Below, piece by piece: positions 59,440 through 64,000 of a stretch of DNA of 64,000 bases. The translations under genes were made by a program, and so were the position numbers. Position 1 is the stretch's first letter, and each line of letters starts with the position of its first letter. The DNA comes from a virus, in IMG/VR virus record IMGVR_UViG_3300036766_000317, positions 27,825 to 91,824 of that record; one strand, 5' to 3'. A model generated the notes under the pieces. It searched no databases, had not been told where the DNA came from, and saw only the letters and a program-made list of their open reading frames with translations.

Positions 59440-59795
59440 TTTTTTAATGCTGGCTCATAATCCACATCCCATACAGACTCTACAACATCAACTAATTGGG
59501 AATTGGTCATTGTATTAATGACTTCAGCAGCTTCTTCCTCTGTGATATCAGATATCAGAGTAAGAACTTTTCCCAAATTGGTTTCTAAAGCGGTCATTAC
59601 CGCCGACATGAATATGAAATCACTCAGATTTCCTTCTTTAGCTCCGACTACAAGCTGCTGAACAACCTGCGTGATTATATCCGTAACTTTGAATTGATCC
59701 CCAATTGATAGAGGATAAAGAGTGAGATCCTTCAGTTCTTTTTTCCCGTAAGTGATCGTTCTTATATCGGGATTGAGGCGTTTCTCGTCATTCAT
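59310..59795 (-). CDS. tail assembly chaperone G (161 aa)
   Basis: Helical protein with an N-terminal TITYGKKELKDLTLYPLSIGD beta segment, as in many G-type chaperones. It lies between the tail tube gene and the tape measure. AAAGGAG precedes the ATG. Most ribosomes should end at 59310; some shift at 59445-59439 to make GT. Confidence 0.82.
   Translation of the reverse strand: MNDEKRLNPDIRTITYGKKELKDLTLYPLSIGDQFKVTDIITQVVQQLVVGAKEGNLSDFIFMSAVMTALETNLGKVLTLISDITEEEAAEVINTMTNSQLVDVVESVWDVDYEPALKKGKNLFERGKSVFGSKGLLQSSSSVIPNTDLKISTEKATEGAE
59439..59445 (-). other. programmed -1 frameshift slippery site A AAA AAA
   Basis: Seven adenines read as TTA AAA AAA GGG in the G frame (codons 117-120), a perfect X XXY YYZ heptamer. 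After a -1 slip the next codon is AGG at 59439, in phase with the T frame. Confidence 0.82.
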
Positions 59796-59817
59796 AATTT
59801 ATCTCCTTTAAGAGATT

Positions 59818-59849
59818 CCTCCTCCCGACTTTTCTCTGCCGGGAGGAGG
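59818..59849 (-). terminator. intergenic hairpin between tail tube and chaperone genes
   Basis: Perfect 10-bp GC-rich stem (59818-59827 with 59840-59849) between the tail tube stop and the ribosome site of G. There is no strong T run after it on the - strand, so it may be a partial terminator or an RNA-stabilising hairpin that keeps tail tube output above chaperone output. Confidence 0.5.
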
Positions 59850-59867
59850 TTGAATTTCATTAAAAAA

Positions 59868-60470
59868 TTAAACCATGTCTCCTCCAGTCAAAAAGACAAT
59901 GGTTCCTAAGGGCATAGCATCCCATACAGCATTACCTCCAGACGTAAGCCCCGAATCGGCCCGCTTTGCTTCAAACGTGATAGGCACGACAGCCGCATCT
60001 TCTGCCTTTAGATCAATCTCCATCGAGCTTACGACATTGGCTCTTGGAAAGATGATGACCATCTGGCTGAGACCATCCGGGAATGTGTAGATGGCTTCCA
60101 TACGAATGAACTCAGGAGCAACCAGACCGCCTAAAGCAATGTTTGTGTCCGAATACTCATCGGACGGATCAATACCACGGGCAAGCTGTAAATTGGCCAT
60201 TGAGATTTCTTTGAACCCGCATTCAAGCATACAAGCCTCTCTGATAGGTAGTGAGAGGTCTTCAAGAAGCGGGAATCCAGATTCCAATTTCCAAAAGTCA
60301 GTCTTACCTGTGAACTTCGTATTTGCCAGGGCTCCGATAGAGTTCGCTACCAACAATACTGCCTCCGTCTCTGCAATATTGCTGGCCGACACTCCTACTC
60401 GGATCTGGGCCAGCCCAAGAGCCACTGCTTGGGGGTTTTTGGTCAACGGTCCCGACCTCGTGAGAGACAT
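59868..60470 (-). CDS. major tail (tube) protein (200 aa)
   Basis: Forms the tail tube. The beta-rich sequence with AQIRVGVSASNI near the start, a GLVAPEFIRMEAIYTFPDG middle and a PITFEAKRADSG...LGTIVFLTGG end fits siphophage tube proteins, as does its place before G/GT. AAGGAGG gives strong translation. Confidence 0.8.
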   Translation of the reverse strand: MSLTRSGPLTKNPQAVALGLAQIRVGVSASNIAETEAVLLVANSIGALANTKFTGKTDFWKLESGFPLLEDLSLPIREACMLECGFKEISMANLQLARGIDPSDEYSDTNIALGGLVAPEFIRMEAIYTFPDGLSQMVIIFPRANVVSSMEIDLKAEDAAVVPITFEAKRADSGLTSGGNAVWDAMPLGTIVFLTGGDMV

Positions 60471-60471
60471 T

Positions 60472-60780
60472 TTATACCTCCTTAGATTCTATTTGTTGTT
60501 TCGTTTCCTTTTTACCTGCACAGTTGGCTGATTCGGAAACATCTTCCGATTGAAATGCTAATGGTAAATAAGTTAGTATGTTCCAATACCCACACGTCCT
60601 TCGTAAACATTTTATCTTCACATTCCCTTGAATGAACATTTCAACGGGAATGAAATCAGATCCATCCTTACTTGGTTTGCCAAATAGAAAATGGAAAAGA
60701 CCATTCTTTTTCCTCTCGATGAGCCGCTTACCACATTTTGAACATGCAATAAAGTTTGGCTTTAAATCTTGGCTGCTCAC
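60472..60780 (-). CDS. Com-like zinc-finger protein (102 aa)
   Basis: CSKCGKRL near residues 13-20 and an IKCLRRTCGYWN near 56-67 resemble the Mu Com pattern (CxxC, then KC-x-R-C), a zinc protein that activates translation of the Mu mom modification gene. Here the role is unknown. The GTG overlaps the HNH stop (GTGA), with AAGGA upstream. Confidence 0.6.
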   Translation of the reverse strand: MSSQDLKPNFIACSKCGKRLIERKKNGLFHFLFGKPSKDGSDFIPVEMFIQGNVKIKCLRRTCGYWNILTYLPLAFQSEDVSESANCAGKKETKQQIESKEV

Positions 60781-61373
60781 CTAGTCCATCCTTTTTCTTC
60801 TAAAAAGGAATCTCTAATTCTAACAGCTTCCTTCACATCAGGAGTAAATCCCAAATAATAACGTTTCTTTTCACGTATAACACTAATAATGTACCCACCA
60901 CAATTCTTCTGCCAATAAATATTACGATACTCTGCTGGATTCTTCTTTCGTTTCTGCATCCATATATTATAGGAATGAGAAACCACTTCTAAATTATCTT
61001 TTCGATTATTAAGAATATTCCCATCTTTATGATGTGGAACAATAGCATAGCAGGCCCCGATGCCTAAAATGAAATTTGACAAATGACCAACAACCATACT
61101 CTTAACATATCCGTTAGATCCTCCTATTCCCCATTTGTAATATTTACATCTCAACCAATCCTCAGAATCAATGACTGTTTCTGCTACTTTTTCTGATTGC
61201 TTATTGTAAAGAAAAATCCTACAATCATCCCCTTCAAATATAACTTCATTAGGATCCGTCTGTAATCTCTCATGCACAATACAACCATGCTTCAATATTT
61301 GGGAATAATGAGTTCCACAATACCCTTTTCCTCTGACATTCCTTGAACAATTATCTACATGACATTTCAACAT
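60777..61373 (-). CDS. HNH homing endonuclease (198 aa)
   Basis: Third member of the family: a finger (CHVDNC then CGTHY), TDPNEVIFEGDDCRIFLYN shared with the 25559 gene, an HNH core (AIVPHHKDGNILNNRKDNLEVV) and a reduced AP2-like end. It sits in the tail operon between the terminator-type gene and the Com-like gene. The ATG at 61373 lies just after the upstream stop; a TTG at 61394 would overlap it. Confidence 0.88.
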   Translation of the reverse strand: MLKCHVDNCSRNVRGKGYCGTHYSQILKHGCIVHERLQTDPNEVIFEGDDCRIFLYNKQSEKVAETVIDSEDWLRCKYYKWGIGGSNGYVKSMVVGHLSNFILGIGACYAIVPHHKDGNILNNRKDNLEVVSHSYNIWMQKRKKNPAEYRNIYWQKNCGGYIISVIREKKRYYLGFTPDVKEAVRIRDSFLEEKGWTR

Positions 61374-61375
61374 GT

Positions 61376-61837
61376 TCAGATTTTTGCTCCCCAACGTAAT
61401 CGAACAGATAAAATCCGTAATTTCGTCTCGTCTTCTGTTATGTCAACATTTGGAGAATCCCATATATCCTGAACAACCATATTCGTTATCAATTCCCAAG
61501 GAGTCTGAGTAACATCATACAAAGGAATTCTCCGCATCCCATCAGACACATCTGGATCAAGAAGCAGAGCCATCATTGTATCGGTCATCTCTGCTAACTT
61601 AACTCCCTCCATATCCTGTCTTGACAAACAGTAAATATCAAACATATACTCGGCTAAGGCTTCTCTTCCAAAAGTGCCGAAATCCACATTGTACCACTGT
61701 TTAATAACATCAGGGCCCTGAGATCGAATATCGGGACTGGCGAGCGATGTATCGAAGGTTACCGCGGCTGCGAAGACATCTACAAAGTATTTCTTCAAAG
61801 AGCTTTTAACATTTGTTTCCATCGATAACGGATTCAT
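61376..61837 (-). CDS. tail terminator/completion-type protein (153 aa)
   Basis: Alpha/beta protein of the right size and place (between connector genes and the tail tube) for a tail terminator such as lambda U. No diagnostic motif. The ATG at 61837 shares a base with the upstream stop (TAATG) and has GGAG upstream; a GTG at 61846 is too close to that site. Confidence 0.6.
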   Translation of the reverse strand: MNPLSMETNVKSSLKKYFVDVFAAAVTFDTSLASPDIRSQGPDVIKQWYNVDFGTFGREALAEYMFDIYCLSRQDMEGVKLAEMTDTMMALLLDPDVSDGMRRIPLYDVTQTPWELITNMVVQDIWDSPNVDITEDETKLRILSVRLRWGAKI

Positions 61838-62016
61838 TACTTCCACTCCGCTAATATTGTCATTCTAGCTTTTGCTATTTTGTCTATAAACTTTTTTTGG
61901 AAATCAATCAAGGATAATCCAAACAAAGGTCTTTTAGGTATCTTCTTCGGAGCATATCCTCTTTCGACAGCCCACCCGTATATTTTAGGATCCTTTTGTA
62001 TTGGTACTTTTCTCAT
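61837..62016 (-). CDS. small basic protein (59 aa)
   Basis: Lys-rich with a RPLFGLSLIDFQKKFIDKIA helix. TGATG overlap with the previous gene fixes the start at 62016. It probably belongs to the neck module. Unknown function. Confidence 0.6.
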   Translation of the reverse strand: MRKVPIQKDPKIYGWAVERGYAPKKIPKRPLFGLSLIDFQKKFIDKIAKARMTILAEWK

Positions 62017-62579
62017 CAATCATGACTCGTATCTGAGATAATTTTCTTATGCTTTATCTCTTGACCAAAAGTTATTGCCCGACCAACGGGACCTTGCTTC
62101 TGAGGCACATACCCTACTGGATTAACATGGATAACCGGTCCATGCGTTCGGGAAGCTCTGTCCTTTTCAGCCCAAGTAGTTGTCGTAGGTTTTACCGTCT
62201 TTCCTCCAGGTTTCTTTATTATTGTTCTTTTAACTGCTGGAGCAGAAACAGAAGAACCTCCTGCATAATCTCCAAAGCCAACAAACCATTTACTAAAATC
62301 AGCCGTACTGGATAATTTATTCGGTTTAATTGCTTTAAAAGCTGTTTCCAACCATATCCAAAAATCCTCTTCATGAGGTTGTCCTTTTTTCCAATCTTTA
62401 TGAGGAGTACCAAAGTTCTTAAACTTCTGAGTATCTATATTCTGTTTAAGAGCATCGGAGAACTCCCTGGCACTCTCTTCTGTGATAGAATCTTTAAGAT
62501 TGAGGACTACCCGCTCAATACCATTTATAGCATTGATAACTCGATCAAAATCAGATTGATTGACCTTAACTTCAATCAT
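62016..62579 (-). CDS. HK97 gp10-like neck/tail completion protein (187 aa)
   Basis: A helical N-terminus (FDRVINAINGIERVVLNLKD), a central TPHKDWKKGQPHEEDFW segment and a PVIHVNPVGYVPQKQGPVGRAI end are loosely like gp10-type neck proteins. The place between the connector and terminator-type genes fits. TAATG overlap fixes the start. Confidence 0.6.
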   Translation of the reverse strand: MIEVKVNQSDFDRVINAINGIERVVLNLKDSITEESAREFSDALKQNIDTQKFKNFGTPHKDWKKGQPHEEDFWIWLETAFKAIKPNKLSSTADFSKWFVGFGDYAGGSSVSAPAVKRTIIKKPGGKTVKPTTTTWAEKDRASRTHGPVIHVNPVGYVPQKQGPVGRAITFGQEIKHKKIISDTSHD

Positions 62580-63247
62580 TAATACTCTTCCTCGTAATCC
62601 TCCTCTATAGGAACAGAAACAAAAGGTCTAGTATCTTCTACCAATAAAGCCACACATACTCCGGGATAATTATACTCTTGAACTGATTCCACTTTGTAGT
62701 ATTCAATATCCGTCAGATATACTCTATCCAACGGTTTTATTCCATAAAACTTAGGCAGATATAAATCTATCCGCCAAACAGCCTCCTGTCCTACTGAAGG
62801 AGTATGTTGATCAATCTCTGAACCAAATAATCTGTCGGACAACAAACCGTATATCGGGGATTCTGCCACAACAGACCAGGAGGCGGTCATATTATAACCG
62901 ACTCTTACTTCAACCGGTCGGAGAATACACGTGGTAGCAACAAGATTGCAAGAATAAAGAACAGTATTCCACTCAACTATGGAATCCTCAAACATCTCTG
63001 GGGTTTTATTCATCACCAGATAATACTTGCCCGTACTGACAATAAATATGATATCGTCCGTAGTTATTAAAGTATCATGAGGAAGAGTTCCATCAAGATG
63101 GTGCTCACGGATAAAAGGTTTTGTTGCTTGGGAGTTTAAATCGTAAAGAATACGTTCGGTGGTTACTATAGGTATCCGATTGACAATATGGGTAATTGCC
63201 CCAAGTTCATCGTAAACTTCTCGGATATCGGCCCCTAGCCCAGACAT
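62579..63247 (-). CDS. virion neck-module protein (222 aa)
   Basis: Beta-rich protein with no firm family. Position suggests a head-closure or connector role. TAATG overlap with the previous gene indicates coupled translation. Confidence 0.6.
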   Translation of the reverse strand: MSGLGADIREVYDELGAITHIVNRIPIVTTERILYDLNSQATKPFIREHHLDGTLPHDTLITTDDIIFIVSTGKYYLVMNKTPEMFEDSIVEWNTVLYSCNLVATTCILRPVEVRVGYNMTASWSVVAESPIYGLLSDRLFGSEIDQHTPSVGQEAVWRIDLYLPKFYGIKPLDRVYLTDIEYYKVESVQEYNYPGVCVALLVEDTRPFVSVPIEEDYEEEY

Positions 63248-63711
63248 TAGGCATTCTCCAACGGAGCAAAATTAACCAATTTGTCCCAATCATAAGTCAG
63301 ATCCGTTCCATCTGTGTCATAAGCAAATCCCGCATCGATCTTTGTGCCAAACATTTTGTAAGAAGCCAATCCTGTAAATGTCGCTATATCAGAAGCCATA
63401 GCTGCCTCAAATTCTGCATCCATAGTTTCGATTATTTTTTGGTAATGCTCAAATTTCTGCTGTAGATTGATCAACTTATATTTGAAAGATTTGGTAGAAG
63501 CAATACGGAGAATATTTAAAGCATGTCTTGTAGCTCTTTGAAGAACCCAAAAACCTTTGGTTGGGGTGGATATCGGGAAACTCCACCCCAACTCATTGAT
63601 TGTCTGATCACAGACCAACTCATAACCATCTTCAGTAATGAGAGTAGCCAAGGACGATAACTGAATTTTCAGAAGATCCGTCAAATCATCCGCTGTATCT
63701 ATCGGCACCAT
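63247..63711 (-). CDS. head-tail connector-type protein (154 aa)
   Basis: Helical protein (KLINLQQKFEHYQKIIETMD and on) in the position of head-completion/adaptor proteins. The ATG at 63711 is preferred over a GTG at 63717 because AGGTGA lies six bases upstream of the former and directly abuts the latter. Assignment is by context. Confidence 0.55.
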   Translation of the reverse strand: MVPIDTADDLTDLLKIQLSSLATLITEDGYELVCDQTINELGWSFPISTPTKGFWVLQRATRHALNILRIASTKSFKYKLINLQQKFEHYQKIIETMDAEFEAAMASDIATFTGLASYKMFGTKIDAGFAYDTDGTDLTYDWDKLVNFAPLENA

Positions 63712-63727
63712 GACCACTCACCTCGAT

Positions 63728-63823
63728 TTACTTCTTTTTCTTCGGAGGGAAAACCCCTTTCTTTTTAGGGGGAACTACAGCTCCCTTCTTCTTGGGAGGA
63801 AACACAGGTTTCTTGGTTGGCAT
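63728..63823 (-). CDS. tiny Lys/Pro repeat peptide (31 aa)
   Basis: Contains three PPKKKG/K units spaced nine residues apart, with a KKP opening. AAAGGAAAA lies before the ATG. It could be a virion DNA-binding tail peptide or a cleaved fragment-like gene. The preceding protein also ends in a Lys/Pro-rich tail. Confidence 0.55.
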   Translation of the reverse strand: MPTKKPVFPPKKKGAVVPPKKKGVFPPKKKK

Positions 63824-63824
63824 A

Positions 63825-63998
63825 TCATTTTCCTTTCTTTCCAATTATTTTTGGGATCTTCCCTTCTGTCTTCTTCTCCAACAATGGTTTATTTGCAGCA
63901 GGGACCACAACTGTTTCTTTCCCCTTCTTTACTTTGGGAAGAAGTGTCAGAGGAAGTTCTTTCTCTGGAACAACGGGTTTGGGACTGCCCGGAATCAC
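63825..63998 (-). CDS. C-terminal end of a Lys/Pro/Val-rich protein (partial)
   Basis: The frame is open to the window edge, giving 57 residues rich in Lys, Pro, Val and Glu (KPVVPEKELPLTLLPKVKKG and on), ending GKKGK. Low-complexity tails like this occur on phage head or DNA-binding proteins, but the rest of the gene lies outside. Confidence 0.55.
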   Translation of the reverse strand: MIPGSPKPVVPEKELPLTLLPKVKKGKETVVVPAANKPLLEKKTEGKIPKIIGKKGK

Positions 63999-64000
63999 AC

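Overview
The window is a segment of a large tailed-phage genome. The host is probably Gram-negative: the tail genes follow the lambda order (G/GT, H, M, L, K, J), the L-like protein carries the lambda-type cysteine cluster, and the endolysin looks like GH108. Base composition is AT-leaning. Genes are densely packed, mostly with AAAGGAGG-type ribosome sites, and many neighbours overlap by ATGA or TAATG. I saw no tRNA, integrase, CRISPR array or insertion sequence. No stretch over 300 bases lacks a gene.

There are two convergent arms. The left arm (1-43162) is all on the + strand. Positions 1-10246 hold about thirty very small genes, many of them zinc-ribbon proteins. They are separated by fifteen copies of a two-hairpin intergenic element in two sequence subfamilies (A and B). 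A sigma70-like promoter at 10264 then starts a regulatory block with a ribbon-helix-helix protein, followed by a UvsW-like helicase, a primase, two related winged-helix-like proteins (the larger with an iteron-like cluster inside its gene) and a DnaB-type helicase. Positions 18138-25562 hold queD, queE, folE, queC and a dpdA-like gene, enough to make preQ0 and place a 7-deazaguanine in DNA. Mixed with them are a second radical-SAM protein, a HAD phosphatase and an FkbM methyltransferase. Positions 27055-41268 hold the rest of the replication and recombination set: sliding clamp, a uracil-DNA-glycosylase/PolA fusion, clamp loader, gp32-like SSB, RecA/UvsX-like recombinase, FEN-type exonuclease, a PD-(D/E)XK nuclease, and an SbcCD system whose SbcC part is split among separate genes. 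A 123-nt structured RNA candidate follows. Positions 41443-43162 hold small hypothetical genes, the later ones richer in GC.

The right arm (64000-43169) is all on the - strand and carries late genes. Read in transcription order it has neck/connector-type proteins, a tail-terminator candidate, an HNH endonuclease, a Com-like zinc protein, the tail tube, tail chaperones G and GT (with an A AAA AAA slippery site), a 1759-residue tape measure, lambda M-, L-, K- and J-like tip proteins, a fibre-like protein, and a lysis group (membrane protein, GH108-like endolysin, DUF1353 protein, second membrane protein). Head and packaging genes should lie beyond the right edge.

Three HNH homing endonucleases of one family sit in the modification, recombination and tail modules. 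The overall picture is a virulent-type siphophage that brings most of its own replisome, probably protects its DNA with deazaguanine bases, and uses many small early proteins and RNA elements.
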